DNA of 64,000 bases from Nipponacmea schrenckii (lineage: Eukaryota; Mollusca; Gastropoda; Lottiidae). The DNA lies in assembly GCA_030562195.1 (NCBI GenBank), contig JAUJPP010000011.1:3844001-3908000 (forward strand), read 5' to 3'. Under the pieces are notes generated by a model that ran no database searches, was not told the DNA's origin, and saw nothing but the letters and a program-made list of their open reading frames with translations. The position numbers and the translations under genes are program-made. Below are positions 1 through 11,845 of this stretch, piece by piece. The stretch's first letter is position 1. Each line of letters starts with the position of its first letter.

Positions 1-480
1 CAGACAAAACTCGAGTTGACTTGGAGACAAACCACGAGTTGACTTGGAGACAAACCACGAGTTGACTTGGAGACAAACCACGAGTTGACTTGGAGACAAA
101 CCACGAGTTGACTTGGAGACAAACCACGAGTTGACTTGCAGACAAAACACGAGTTGACTTGCAGACAAACCACGAGTTGACTTGCAGACAAAACACGAGT
201 TGACTTGCAGACAAAACACGAGTTGACTTGCAGACAAAACACGAGTTGACTTGCAGACAAAACACGAGTTGACTTGCAGACAAAACTCGAGTTGACTTCA
301 AGCTATTAGTTATTGGGGCAAACCCATTGACCTTCGTAACGACCACGAGTTTGACTTGGAGACAAACCACAGTTGATTAGACAACCAGAGTTTACTTGAG
401 ACAAACCAGAGTTGACCTTGGAGGGAAAAACACAGTTGACTTAGACAAACACGGATAAAATACCCATTGACTTGGAGCAA
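1..480. repeat. 23-bp minisatellite in a TRAPPC1 intron
   Basis: About 13 head-to-tail copies of a 23-bp unit containing CGAGTTGACTTGGAGACAAA run from the window edge to about 300. Degenerate, shortened copies continue to about 480. A variant with GCAGACAAAAC in place of GGAGACAAACC dominates the second half, so local homogenisation has occurred. The array lies upstream of the exon at 693 and therefore inside an intron of the TRAPPC1 gene. Confidence 0.85.
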
Positions 481-692
481 ACAAGTTTAACATCAAGCTA
501 TTGATGTCAAGATTCATGCGTTTGACTGTCTGAAATTCTACAAATAAGTTTGTTTAAGTTAAAGTTCTTATATAGAAATTAAATTAACTAGATTTAACAG
601 TAACACAGTATGGTGTCTAAGAATTGACTCTAAGTTATATTCTGTTTAAGTTAGAGTTTTCATATTTTTATAATTCCTTAACTAGATCTCAG

Positions 693-1235
693 GAAAGATG
701 GTTTTATGTCCTTTAAAACAAGTCAGTATAAATTACATTTCTTTGAAAGTTTGAGTGGTTTGAAGTTTATAATGAACACTGATTTAAATGTAGGAAATAT
801 TCGAGATAATTTAAAACAGATATATAGCACAGTAAGTTACATTATTTAAATTTATTGGAAATTCAATTTTATTATTCGTGGAGCACAAACAATTTTAGAG
901 TGGTGTACATGTTACCTGTTTTTTTCAGACAAGATGGAAATAGTCTTAGATCTGTTGACGTTAAGAAAATAAATGAAAATACTTTACATCTTTCGAAAAT
1001 TATTCCAAGGAAATTTTTTGTTGTTCAAATAGAAACTAGAATTAATAACAACATACCTGTCGATTTTATTATGAAATGATTGAAAATATGCAATGTCTGT
1101 TTGTTTCAGATTTATGTAGAGTATGTGGTTAAAAACCCAAACTGTGATTTAGATAAACCGATAACCAGTGATTTATTTAGAACAAAGCTAGATGATTATA
1201 TTAGAGGTCTTCCATTCTTCGCAAAAGTTTCTTAA
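693..1235 (+). CDS. TRAPPC1: TRAPPC1 (TRAPP complex subunit 1 / Bet5), 3' part
   Basis: This is the C-terminal part of a longin-like core subunit of the TRAPP tethering complex, which acts in ER-Golgi and intra-Golgi vesicle traffic. Two exons are visible: 693-831 (enters in phase 2 after an AG, ends before GTAAGT) and 1110-1235 (TTTGTTTCAG acceptor, stop TAA). Together they encode 88 residues. The first contains KDGFMSFKTSQYKLHFFES and MNTDLNVG; the second contains YVEYVVKNPNC and FRTKLDDYIRGLPFF. In the known TRAPPC1 family these blocks lie in the same order near the C terminus, and the family is about 145 residues long, so roughly 55 N-terminal residues are off the left edge. The reading frame is intact. 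The family assignment rests on recognisable conserved blocks and is strong. Confidence 0.88.
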
Positions 1236-1309
1236 CTCTTTAAACCTTGATTGAAAACATCATATACTCTGGACTGATAATTTATAATTTATTACTTCAA
1301 GTATAACAT

Positions 1310-2190
1310 TGTGATGTCGCCTGGTAACAGCTGCTATTGTAGACAGTGGACTATATATTGTGTTATTATTTGAAGTATGGTAACAGCTGCTATTGTAGAC
1401 AGTGGACTATATATTGTGTTATTATTTGAAGTCTGGTAACAGCTGACATTGTAGAAAGTCGACTATTTATTGTGTTATTTGATGTTGCCTAGCAGCTGCT
1501 ATTCCAGCCACTCCAGTATATATTGTGTAATTATTAGACATCACTAGGTAAAAGCTGCTATTCCAGCCACCATAGCTCATATATATTGTGTAATTATTGG
1601 ACATCACTAGGTAACAGCTGCTGTTCCAGCCACTCCAGTATATATGGTGTAATTATTGGACATCACTAGGTAACAGCTGCTATTCCAGCCATTCCCGTAT
1701 ATTAGACATCACTGGGTATCAGCTGCTATTCCAGCCATTCCAGTATCTGTTGTGTAATTATTTGATTTGTCTGGTAACAGCTGCTATTCCAGCCACTCAC
1801 AGTATCTATTGTGTAATTATTTGATTTCGCTTGGTAACATCTGCAATTCCAGCCGATCCAGTATGCATCTATATGGTGTAATTATTTGAAGTCGCTTGGT
1901 AACAGCTGCTATTCCAGCCAATCCAGTATGCATGTATATGGTGTAATTATTCTAATCGCTTGGTAACAGCTGCTATTCCAGCCATCCAGTATATATTGTG
2001 TTATTATTAGACATCACTTGGTAACAGCTGCTATTCCAGCCCTTCAGTATATATTGTGTAATTATTAGACATCACTTGGTAACAGCTGCTATTCCAGCCA
2101 CTCTAGTATATACTGTGTTATTATTAGACATCACTTGGTAACAGCTGCTATTCCAGCCTCTCTAGTTTATACTGTGTTATGTCACTTCAA
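1310..2190. repeat. ~65-75-bp minisatellite downstream of TRAPPC1
   Basis: About 12 imperfect tandem copies share the core GGTAACAGCTGCTATTCCAG, followed by CACTCCAGTATATATTGTGT and an AT-rich tail. Copies vary in length through small indels. Each core carries the E-box-like palindrome CAGCTG. No coding potential was seen. Confidence 0.8.
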
Positions 2191-3600
2191 GTGTATTACG
2201 TTGTGTGACACAATTGGTCATATATACTCAAGTAACTTTGTGGTGGCTGTTTTTCAGGCCACTTCAATATATGCTGTTTAACTTTATGGCCAGTACAGCA
2301 CATTCTAAAGTTTAAAGGGTTATTTGATTTAGATAAAGAGTTATCTGATAAATTAAGATTCAAATTAAATGAAGGCTCCAACTTTAATCTAGGGAGTATA
2401 GGTTAGGTTATAATTATTATACTAATAACTTAGTTACGAAAGCACATGCACAGGAAGTATGAATTTAATATTTTTCTTTTTAACTGAAGTGGTGAAATTC
2501 TTTTACTAAACTTTTAAAAAACTTAAGATTAGAGATTAATTCTTTCTGGCCTGTAGATTATCTGCAGTCATATTTGACTTTCCTCAATTAGAGTTCCTTT
2601 TTTTTTTTAAAAGTGGTCGAAATTCTTTTTTTCTTTTGGCCAAACTTTTAAAAAAACTTATAGATATAGAGATTAATTCATATTCTGCCCTTTAGTTCTT
2701 GAATACCAGTCATATTTGACTTTCCTCAATTTCAGAGTTCCTTTTTTCTTTTTAGAAAGTGGTCCAAATTCTTTTTTTCTTTGGGTCAAGTCTTTGAAAA
2801 TTAGTCCAAATTCTTTTTTTTTGGCCAATGCTTGAAAAGTGGTCCAAATTCTTTTTTTCTTTTTGCCAAGTCTTTGGAAAGTGGTGCTAGTTGACTCTTT
2901 TTTAGCCCAAGCCTTTTGAAAGTGGTCCCAGTTCTATTTATCTATAAATAATCAATATAATATCGAGATATTAGATGGACGATATTTTTCATCTGATGAT
3001 AAAAAAAAATAACAAATGAAATCTAATCCATAATAAAATAATTATTGAAATTTAAATATAAATAATCGATATATTGAGCTAAAATATGAATTACATTTTT
3101 CACTTTAATGATGATAAAATAATTAGTATTAATTAAATAAGTAATATAGTATAAAATGGTATTTATTATACTTGATTCAAATCCTGGAAATAAGCAGAAA
3201 AGATTGATAAAGTTAAAATTACACACATTTTTTACAAGGAATAGTAATATTTCAATAGTAAATAACTTGCTATTGTCTTTTTATTGAACTTTCTGTCATT
3301 TATTTATCTATTATCAATATAATATCGAGATATTAGATGGACGATATTTTTTATTAGATAATAAAATTCTAATGCATTATAAAAAAAATTATATTGATCT
3401 TTTATGTACAGATCTTAAACAAGATTTCTTTTTCGACAATGGTGAATTCTTTCTTGGTTTCGTTCACCTCTTCTAATGAACAATCTCAGTGTTGGAATAA
3501 AACATGAAATAATCCCACATTCTGAGATTGTGCTGGTTTATATAGATATCGTAAACCATCATTAGTAGAGAATGGTGAATTTCTTTGTTGGTTTTTAATA
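2191..3600. other. AT-rich non-genic stretch with T-rich repeats
   Basis: No gene recognised. From about 2590 to 2935 there are degenerate repeats with AAAGTGGTCCAAATTC alternating with T runs; the same family reappears at 3860-4260. From 2936 to 3440 the DNA is very AT-rich and contains a duplicated block with ATATCGAGATATTAGATGGA near 2957 and 3322. A short plus-strand open stretch at 2305-2405 ends in TAG but has no convincing acceptor or homology. Confidence 0.5.
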
Positions 3601-3609
3601 TTTAAGTAT

Positions 3610-5813
3610 ACATGTATTAATATTACAGTCTGTGTGGGATAATAAACACCTTACTATTTCTATATTATTATATAGAATAGCTCTGTATTATGGTGAATAA
3701 CCTCCACCATCCTGTATATTAATATTACAGTCTGGGTGGGATGATAAACACCTTACTATTTCTATATAACTATACTGAACAGCGAGATGTAAAGGTGATC
3801 TACCTAACCAGTAATATTAATATTACAGTCCGGGTGTTCCAGTAAAACCCTACTACTCCAGTTTTTTTTGGGTTTTTTTAGCCCAGTCTTTGGAAAGTGG
3901 TCTTAGTTCTATGGTTTTTTTTTGTGGCAACTCTTTGTAAAGTGGTCTTAGTTCTATTTTTTTGTGGCCAAGTCTTTGGAAAGTGGTCCCAGTTCTCTTT
4001 TTTTGGGGGGGAAAGTCCTTGTAAAGTGGCCCCAGTTCTCTTTTTGGGGGGCCAAATCTTTGCAAAGTGGTCCCATTTCTCTTTTTTGGAGGCAAGTCTT
4101 TGGAAAGTGGTCCCGGTCTTTGTAACGTGGCCCCAGTTTTCTTTTTAGGGGGCCACGTCTGTGTAAAGTCTTTGTAAAGTGCCCCCAGATCTCTTTTTTT
4201 AGGGCCAGTCTTTGAAAGTGGTCCAAGTTCTTTTTTTTTGGCCCCAGTCTTTGGAATGTGGTCTATATGTTAAATAATCCATTTATAATATTGAACTAAC
4301 AGATGGGTTATATTTTTATCTGATAATAAAAAAGGTATTATAAAATCAAGTAAATAATCCATATATATCTATTTTATAACCTCAACTGTCCTGTATATTA
4401 ATATTACAGTCTGTGTGGGATAATAAACACTTTACTATTTCTATATTATTACATAATATAATAGCTCTGTATCAGGGTATATAACCTCCACTGTCCTGTA
4501 TGTTAATATTACATTCAGGTTGGGTTAGTAAACACCTTACTATATCTATATTAAATACAGAATAGCTCTGTATTATGGTAAAAAGCCTCCACTGTCCTGT
4601 ATGTTAATATTACATTTAGGTTGGGTTAGCAAACACCTTACTATTTCTATATTAAATACAGAATAGCTCTGTATTGTGGTGAATAACCTCAACTGTCCTG
4701 TATATTAATATTACAGTCCTGGTGGGATGATAAACACCTTACTATTTCTATATTAAATATAGAATAGCTCTGTATTATGGTGAATAACCTCAACTGTCCT
4801 GTATATTAATATTACAGTCTTGGTGGGATGATAAACACCTTACTATTTCTATATTAAATACAGAATAGCTCAGTATTGTGGTGAAAAACCTCGACCGTCC
4901 TGTATATTAACATTACAGTCAAAGTGGGATAATAAACACCTTACTATTTCTATATTAAATACAGAATAGCTTGGTATTGTGGTGAATAACCTCAACTGTC
5001 CTGTATATAAATATTACAGTCTTGGTGGGATGATAAACACCTTACTATTTCTATATTAAATATAGAATAGCTCTGTATTATGGTGAATAACCTCAACTGT
5101 CCTGTATATTAATATTACAGTCCTGGTGGGATGATAAACACCTTACTATTTCTATATTAAATATAGAATAGCTCTGTATTATGGTGAATAACCTAGACTG
5201 TCCTATATATTAATATTACAGTCCAAGTGGGATAATAAACACTTTACTATTTCTATATTATTACATAATAGAATAGCTCTGTATTGTGGTGAATAACTTA
5301 GACTACAGTCCGGGTGAGCCAGTAAAACCATATGTTTATTTTATAACCTCAACTGTCCTGTATATTAATATTACAGTCAGGGTGAGCCAGTAAAACCATA
5401 ATATCTTTATTTTATAACCTCCACCGTCCTGTATATTAATATTACAGTCCGGGTGAGCCAGTAAAACCATATGTTTATTTTATAACCTCCACCGTCCTGT
5501 ATATTAATATTACAGTCCGGGTGAGCCAGTAAAACCATAACTTTATTTTATAACCTCCACCGTCCTGTATATTAATATTACAGTCCGGGTGAGCCAGTAA
5601 AACCATATGTTTATTTTATAACCTCAACTGTCCTGTATATTAATAAACACCTTACTATTTCTATATATAATAGCTCTGTATTGTGGTGAATAACCTCTAC
5701 TGTTCTGTTTGTTGATATCACAGTCACCACTCTGTATTAAACTATTGACTGTCACTAGATCATTGTTTCTTACAGCCTTCAATAAAGATATTTTAGATGA
5801 CATTTTTAAATCA
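3610..5813 (-). pseudogene. Decayed ankyrin-repeat gene with tandem ankyrin-derived array
   Basis: A plausible start exon runs leftward from 5813 (acceptor CATATTACAG). From the ATG at 5803 it reads MSSKISLLKAVRNNDLVTV, then an Asn/Asp-rich turn (GDCDINKQNSRGYSP), as in the helix-turn pattern of ankyrin proteins. It then collapses into a tandem array of ~101-bp units (about 15 copies to ~3610, with a shorter ~68-bp variant at 5310-5640). Minus-strand translation of a unit gives pieces such as EIVRCLSSHQDCNINIQ and QDSLGYSP in different frames, which together resemble one 33-residue ankyrin repeat. Units of ~101 rather than 99 bp, plus internal stops, break the frame. The first exon may still belong to an expressed gene. 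No intact downstream exons were found. Confidence 0.6.
3860..4260. repeat. T-rich ~45-60-bp tandem repeat
   Basis: Imperfect tandem units contain CAAGTCTTTGGAAAGTGGTC, separated by T5-T9 and G3-G8 runs. They are related to the block at 2590-2935. Homopolymer slippage explains the open frames on both strands here; they are not genes. Confidence 0.75.
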
Positions 5814-6162
5814 GTCTGTAATATGTAAAACATTAACTATACAATCTACAGTCTATAATTTAACAAATATCTATGTTTTAGTCGTTCTATTTTGTCAACT
5901 GGACATCATATTCAGGTATATCTAGATAGGTCTTGAACAATAACAACTATTTAGGTCGGCAAGGGAGTAATCCATTGGCCTTTTCAACTTGTTTTTTAAA
6001 CTTTTTATAAGATTTTAAGATTTTGTTTAGTAATTTATTAACACACATTTTGTTTATTTAAAAAAGAAACTTAAAACTTTTAATACCGGTGCCTGTGCTT
6101 TCGTAACCATGTAACATTTGTACCAAGTTATAACCGTTGCTGTCTAAAATTATGCTGTACAT

Positions 6163-6465
6163 TTAAAGGGAAAATAGGTCTTAGAATGAACATAAAATTT
6201 GAACTTTAAATTTGACCAATAAGAGTGTATATATTCATCAGTAGATATACCAGCTGCCATAAATAACATAAATAAATAAATATCCAAAAAACTAAGTAAA
6301 GATCCATAAAGATGCGTTTGATTATTGAAAAACGCTTAATAAATTGATTAAGAGTTTTTCAAATATGACTTAGTTTTGTGAGTTTTCCAGATTTTATAGG
6401 GATTCTGTTACTTTATGACACCAGGTAAGTTCACTTTTTGTTCATCTTAAGACCTATTATCCCTG
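6163..6465. mobile_element. MITE-like element, family A
   Basis: A non-coding element of about 300 bp is bounded by inverted ends: TAGGTCTTAGAATGAACA on the left and, inverted, a slightly diverged match ending near CCTATTATCCC on the right. Inside are the family landmarks TATATTCATCAGTAGATATA and TTTTCCAGATTTTATAGGG. The left end abuts TTTAAAGGG. Relatives lie at 9751, 22671, 46018, 49077 and 63820. Confidence 0.65.
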
Positions 6466-6854
6466 GGGTATAAACTAGTTCTGGCACGATGTATCGCTGA
6501 ATCGATGTATCACGATACGACATGCCACGACATACACGTATCGTATATCGATACTTGGCGGTACATGCCTTCCATAAAAGAGATGTTAATATTAAATTTA
6601 CTAGCCGGTGAACGCAAGCTAACACTATCATAAATTCCTTTTGAGGAATTCTCTGAAATCCATTGTTTTCAAATAACTTATTTGATATTTAAGTCAGTAG
6701 ACAATCAGGTTTAATTATTTTTTAGTTACTAGTTTATAAGTGAAATATCTGAGAAAACTAGTTAAATTCTAGTAGACACTTTCTGTTAACTTCAAATATA
6801 AGTATATAAAATAAAAAATTGAATCCCTGGAGAATTTTTTTACTCTTTATCTAT

Positions 6855-7266
6855 TACCCCGTATCGCGATACGTATCCTATGGTGACCCTCTATATCGCG
6901 ATACGTATCGTACTATGGCCCTTGTATCGTATTGTGACCCTTGTATAGTGATACGTATCGTATTGTGACCCTTGTATTGTGATACGTATCGTATTGTGAC
7001 CCTTGTATAGAGATACGTATCGTATTGTGACCCTTGTATAGTGATACGTATCGTGACCCTTGTATAGTGATACGTATCGTGACCCTTGTATAGTGATACG
7101 TATCGTGACCCTTGTATCGCGATACGTATCGTATTGTGACCCTTGTATAGTGATACGTATCGCATCGTGGCCTTTGCATCGCGATACGTATCGTATTGTG
7201 ACCCTTGTATTGTGATACGTATCGTATCGTGCCCCTTGTATCGCGATACGTATCGTATTGTGACCT
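6855..7266. repeat. ~31-bp minisatellite rich in palindromic GATACGTATC
   Basis: About 14 tandem copies carry GTGACCCTTGTAT followed by a variable GTGATACGTATCG block. Each unit contains the palindrome CGATACGTATCG or a near match. Open frames on both strands are a by-product of repetition and are not annotated. A diverged cluster of the same palindrome is at 6485-6560. Confidence 0.8.
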
Positions 7267-8602
7267 GTGGCATGATTGGCAATTCACAGCACTCTGATAG
7301 AGTGAATCACTGTGAATCAAAGTTCTTGCCCATGTACAATATAGTTGTTTCTCTCTTTGACTTGCCAATATAAAACCGAAATCCCTCTTCAGCTTTATAA
7401 GGTTCTAAAGTATCGCCATTTTATGAAGTAGTAATTGTTTAGCTGTGGTAAATGAATACGTATGAGTGTCGTATATAGAGTGTCAAGGCCCCGTTGGTCG
7501 ATATAAGAGTTAATTGTAGTCTGTATTTGAACTGACGATAAAATGAAGTTGCTTCCCTTTCATTGATTTACGACAACCATAATTAAGATTAACCAGATCA
7601 AGTTGAATAATTCTTTGTAAGATAAATCATATCGTATCCTGTTTATACCGCCAGTATTTGTCTTTGGTCGTATTTCTAGAGGGTTGGATAATGTACTAAG
7701 TATTATGTTCAGACTAACCTAATTTCTGGTGTATCTGTATATCTGGTTCCAAGGCCAAGTAAAGTTAATTGTCTTAGACCAACTGTCCTGTTCAATAATG
7801 TAAGTATAGAATTGTGAATTTCTATTGTTTTTAGTTTGACCTTTGAACCATTGGGTCAAAGGTTGACTTTATTAGTTTATACCTGCCATACGTTGTATTG
7901 AAGAGGCTACCGGTAGGCTATAACTAACCCCTAGTCTTAAAAACCCTAGTCAATCTAACAGATTTTTTTATATATAAACAATATTTATCTACCCAAGCCA
8001 GTGTAAATAAATATTGTTTATCTAAAAAAATCAGTTAGACTTACGGAAGGCCTAATTATGCCCTGCCCTGTGGCCGGTCTCCAAGTGGCGGATGATAAAT
8101 TCATTGATATGTGAAGTATATTACATTTGACATTAATGTCGCAGGAAGATATTATCCGTATTTTCCGCAGTAACAATCGGGTTTCTGAATTGTGATTTTT
8201 CTTTCTTTGTAACATTTATCTACTTAATACATCATTAGACTACATACTCTCTCTTGTACCGGACCTAGAAATTATTTGCTTGGCCAACTATTCAAAAATT
8301 CTAATTTATTATATATATGGTTATTGCATCTTCTAACCGAGATCAGGTTTTCGTTAGGTTTGATAAGATCAAATAACACTATCCTTTGGAGTCCTTCTCG
8401 ATTTAATATGTAACACTTATAATATGTTAATGGATTTTATTTGGTTTTGTAGATTATATGCTAGACAAGTAGGCTAACGGAGATCCAGGTTTGATAATGC
8501 CTTAGACTACCAGGTTTCGGACAAGTTTCATCTACTCCCATAGAAGACCTCAGACTGTTAATATTCGGACTATTTCTCGATTTTAGATGTAACACTATTA
8601 AA
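7267..8602. other. Intergenic DNA upstream of the aldo-keto reductase
   Basis: No gene or clear repeat recognised. The 5' flank holds two related blocks, near 8395-8425 and 8574-8603, sharing TTCTCGATTT followed by TGTAACACT. The second sits directly before the reductase ATG, which may indicate a small local duplication of promoter or leader sequence. No TATA box at a convincing distance was identified. Confidence 0.4.
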
Positions 8603-9565
8603 ATGGCTTCAAAATTACTGACATTGAATTCAAAAAAGGGATTCCCGATGCCTGCAATAGGACTGGGAACGTTTCAAATGAAAGGAGATGTTTTACGACA
8701 AGCCTTAGATTACGCACTATTTCTCGGCTACCGACATATTGACACGGCGTTAAGTTACGGAAACGAAAAGGAAGTCGGTGAGGTGGTAAATTATTGGATT
8801 AAGAATGGTAAAATTCAGCGTGGAGAAGTTTTTATAACTACGAAGGTACCTCCAGTATACCTAGAATACAGCGATACTCTGAAAAGTGCCCAGGAATCAT
8901 TAGATAACTTACAACTACCGTACGTAGATATGTTACTGATACATCATCCTTGCGGCAACGTCAACCGTAAGGACGGAACGTTCAAGCCATTGAATTCTAA
9001 AGGTGAACGGGAACTGGCTAGTTACGACACATTGGAAACATGGCGGGCGATGGAGCGGTTAGTATCCCAGAATAAAACCGTTAACATCGGACTCTCCAAC
9101 TTTCAACCCACTGCAATCAATAAAATTTGGAAATCCAGTAATGTGAAGCCGTCCAATTTACAACTAGAATGCCACGCCTATCTTCAACAGACCGAACTTC
9201 GAAAACTGTGCAATAAGAAAAAAATAGTCATGACGGCGTATGCTCCTTTAGGCGCCATTTCTCGCCCTGAACAAAGTCCAGATCAACCCGTCTTATTGGA
9301 AGATCCAACTGTCAATCAAATAGCAAAAGAACTCGGACGAACGCCTGGAGAAATTCTTCTCAAATTCGTTACCTTATTAGGAAATACTGGCGTTCTTCCA
9401 AAAAGCCAAACAAATGAACGCCTGGAGAAGAATTTTGAAATATTTAATTGGGAGATGCCTGATCAATATTTTAAGAAACTTAAAGCTCTGGATAGAAACG
9501 TGAAATATTTTGATTTTCCGTGGGCTAAAAACCATCAGTATTATTTTCCCGGTGAACCGTTTTAA
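8603..9565 (+). CDS. Aldo-keto reductase, intronless
   Basis: A complete 320-residue NAD(P)H-dependent oxidoreductase of the aldo-keto reductase superfamily, a TIM-barrel enzyme that reduces aldehydes and ketones in the cytosol. The family tetrad is visible: Asp47 and Tyr52 in DTALSYGNE, Lys81 in TTKV, and His114 in LLIHHP, where the usual Trp after the His is replaced by His115. GLSNF follows near 163-167, and LPKSQTNERLEKNFEIF near 275-291 is the cofactor-phosphate loop. Length is typical. The start is supported by AAAATGG and by a conserved N terminus (FPMPAIGLGTFQM). The gene is a single exon, unlike the intron-rich genes nearby, so it could be an old retrocopy or a lineage where introns were lost. 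Substrate cannot be told from sequence. Confidence 0.9.
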   Translation: MASKLLTLNSKKGFPMPAIGLGTFQMKGDVLRQALDYALFLGYRHIDTALSYGNEKEVGEVVNYWIKNGKIQRGEVFITTKVPPVYLEYSDTLKSAQESLDNLQLPYVDMLLIHHPCGNVNRKDGTFKPLNSKGERELASYDTLETWRAMERLVSQNKTVNIGLSNFQPTAINKIWKSSNVKPSNLQLECHAYLQQTELRKLCNKKKIVMTAYAPLGAISRPEQSPDQPVLLEDPTVNQIAKELGRTPGEILLKFVTLLGNTGVLPKSQTNERLEKNFEIFNWEMPDQYFKKLKALDRNVKYFDFPWAKNHQYYFPGEPF

Positions 9566-9750
9566 AAATATATTCTTATTTTTGTCTAATCTTGTTATTT
9601 CAACTAGTTCGCCTTATTCCAGTCTGCAGCTTAAAATCAGTTGACACATTGAAATTATCTTCGAAACTTTACTGAGGTGAAATGATCCGTAGATTGTTGT
9701 TTAAAAAGCATCGGTCTTTCCCCATCCACTGTCTATTCTATGATGTACAT

Positions 9751-10296
9751 ACCGAGTCTTAGAATGGACATAAAATTATAGTTCTCAAGAATGGTCAATA
9801 TGAGTATATATTTATCAGTGAACTTACCTGGTGTCATAAAATAACAGAACCCCTTTAAAATCTGGAAAACTCACAAAACTAAGTAATTAAAAAACGCTTA
9901 AACAATTTATTAAGCGTTTTTATACGCCCACAAATTAATATGAGGCGTGTATTGTAATCGCCCGTCGGTCCGTTCAGATTTGTTTGTGCTCACTTTACAG
10001 ACTACGATTCGTGTAGGATTCTATTGATTTTGATTTTGTCTGCCTAAAATTTTCTATAGAAGAGACATAAACCAAATGTGAATGGGCAACAAACAATGAT
10101 TTGTACTTGCAATCAAATGTGCTGATGGGCGTATGTCACCTTCCTTCGCAAGGCTATCTTCCAACAATCAATAGCATTTTTATGGATAATTACTAAGTTT
10201 TTTGATTTATCAGATTATATAAGGATTCTGTTATGTTATTTATGACAGCAGGTATATCTACTGATGAATATATACTCCTAAAAAAATTATTCTAAA
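9751..10296. mobile_element. Family A MITE with a nested insertion
   Basis: Left end GTCTTAGAATGGACATAAAA with TATATTTATCAGTGAACTTA, and right arm TTATATAAGGATTCTGTTAT with GGTATATCTACTGATGAATA, match the family seen at 22671. The arms are separated by an unrelated block at about 9922-10134, whose ends ATACGCCCA and TGGGCGTAT are perfect 9-bp inverted repeats. This is best read as a second small element inserted in the first. The right terminus is poorly preserved. Confidence 0.6.
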
Positions 10297-10429
10297 GGGT
10301 TAGCCTCTTGTCATCTTCGAGAGAATCATTGTAGGGTTTTCAAATAAAATATATGTTGATGAATAAATATATATTTATATCAAATCTAGTACAAAAAATA
10401 AACTAACAAGCAAAATTTATTTTAGTTCA

Positions 10430-10612
10430 TTAGGTGCAGAAGAGTAGGACGTAAAACTCCATTCATTTCATTAGCCCATAAGGTACAGAAGAGTAGGGCG
10501 TAAAACTCTATTCATTTCATTAGCCCATAAGGTGCAGAAGAGTAGGATGTTTAACTCCATTCATTTCATTAGCCCATAAGGTGCAGAAGAGTAGAACGTA
10601 AAACTCCATTCG
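10430..10612. repeat. Four tandem 49-bp copies of a dispersed-element edge
   Basis: Four copies of a 49-bp unit contain CCCATAAGGTGCAGAAGAGT, then AGGACGTAAAACTCC. The same sequence appears singly at 17455, 23850 (inverted), 41845, 55140 and 60670 as the end of a longer dispersed element (see 43540). The array is therefore a tandem amplification of that element's terminus. Confidence 0.75.
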
Positions 10613-11639
10613 TTTCACTTTATTTTCAGATGTAGAGAATAGAAGGGAGTTAGTTTTGAATAAGACCATTATTATATAATATATCTTCAATTTATTTATA
10701 AGATCTATAAGTCTTTATATACCTACAGTATTATATCATATTGAAATATACAATAACAAGCTATACAATATATAACAATGTATAACCATGTATAACTATG
10801 TAAGATTAAGCCTTATTCCCAATACATGTATTGAATCTTCAACTCCTTCCCTAAAACGCATATATCAATTCTACCTAACACATTAATTTTAAACACAAGA
10901 GAACTAGAAAATATCACAGTTTTCTTAGATCAGCAACAAACTAATTAATGGACGGAATGATAAAATACAAGTTTGAAAAATAAAATCATATATACAAACA
11001 TATATTATCTTTAACTAGCCTACCTATATAGTCAAATTACAGGATTTATAAACATACAGTCGAACCTGTATTCAGAGACCATATTAAAAAACGGCCTCTT
11101 TATGAAGGTGGTCTCTTAATACAGGTGGTTTCTTTATAAAGGTGGTCTCTTATGAGACATATATCGTTGGTCATCACAATAATATACATGAAGAAATACA
11201 AAAAATATTACAAATAACATGCTATATAAACGTACCTAATATGGGTAAATATAAAAGTAAAATACATGTAGATATACAATAAATAAACCCGTTATCGCAG
11301 ACGAATTGATAACTAGACACAGAAAATTTAATTAAATAACACTACACGTTTATTGTAGAAGTGGTACATTGGTTCCTTAAACAGGGACGATACAGAACTG
11401 GGCAGTTTATTTAAAGAAGAAAAAGTTATAAACAAAACCGTAAAGCAGATATTTATATTTTGACATTAGAAGGAAAAAAAACCATACATGTAGTTTGTAT
11501 CTACATGTATACAGCAATATTATGTGTAACCCTTATAAGACATTTAGAAGTATCACTGCACATTTAGAGACAACAATTATTACAGATTTTGAACTCTATT
11601 TATTCTTTATCTCTTTTATCGTTGCATTTTCACTTGAAA
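10613..11639. other. AT-rich non-genic stretch
   Basis: No gene seen. Contents are AT-rich DNA with local short repeats, including CAATATATAACAATGTATAA near 10770 and a triplet of GGTGGTCTCTT-like blocks at 11095-11155. A small open frame at 11495-11704 runs into the next minisatellite and has no support. Confidence 0.4.
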
Positions 11640-11845
11640 ACGTTACCTGTATGTGTAATGAAACGTTACCTGTATGTGTAATGAAACGTTACCTGTATGT
11701 GTAATGAAACGTTACCTGTATGTGTAATGAAACGTTACCTGTATGTGTAATGAAACATTACCTGTATTGTAATGAAACTTACCTGTATTGTAATGAAACA
11801 TTACCTGTATGTGTAATGAAACAATACCTGTATTGTAATGAAACC
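11640..11845. repeat. 22-bp minisatellite
   Basis: About 9 head-to-tail copies of a 22-bp unit reading GTTACCTGTATGTGTAATGA plus AAC, with shortened copies at the right end. No coding role. Confidence 0.85.

Noticed and set aside
855..1079. 74-codon open frame on the plus strand
   Set aside because: It lies in the intron between the two TRAPPC1 exons, is AT-rich and shows no family resemblance.
2196..2405. Minus-strand 61-codon frame and a plus-strand Lys/Leu-rich frame
   Set aside because: No acceptor, donor or recognisable domain on either strand. A stray exon cannot be excluded but is not supported.
6878..7373. Overlapping open frames with RYVS/TIRIT-like repeats
   Set aside because: Products of the ~31-bp GATACGTATC minisatellite.
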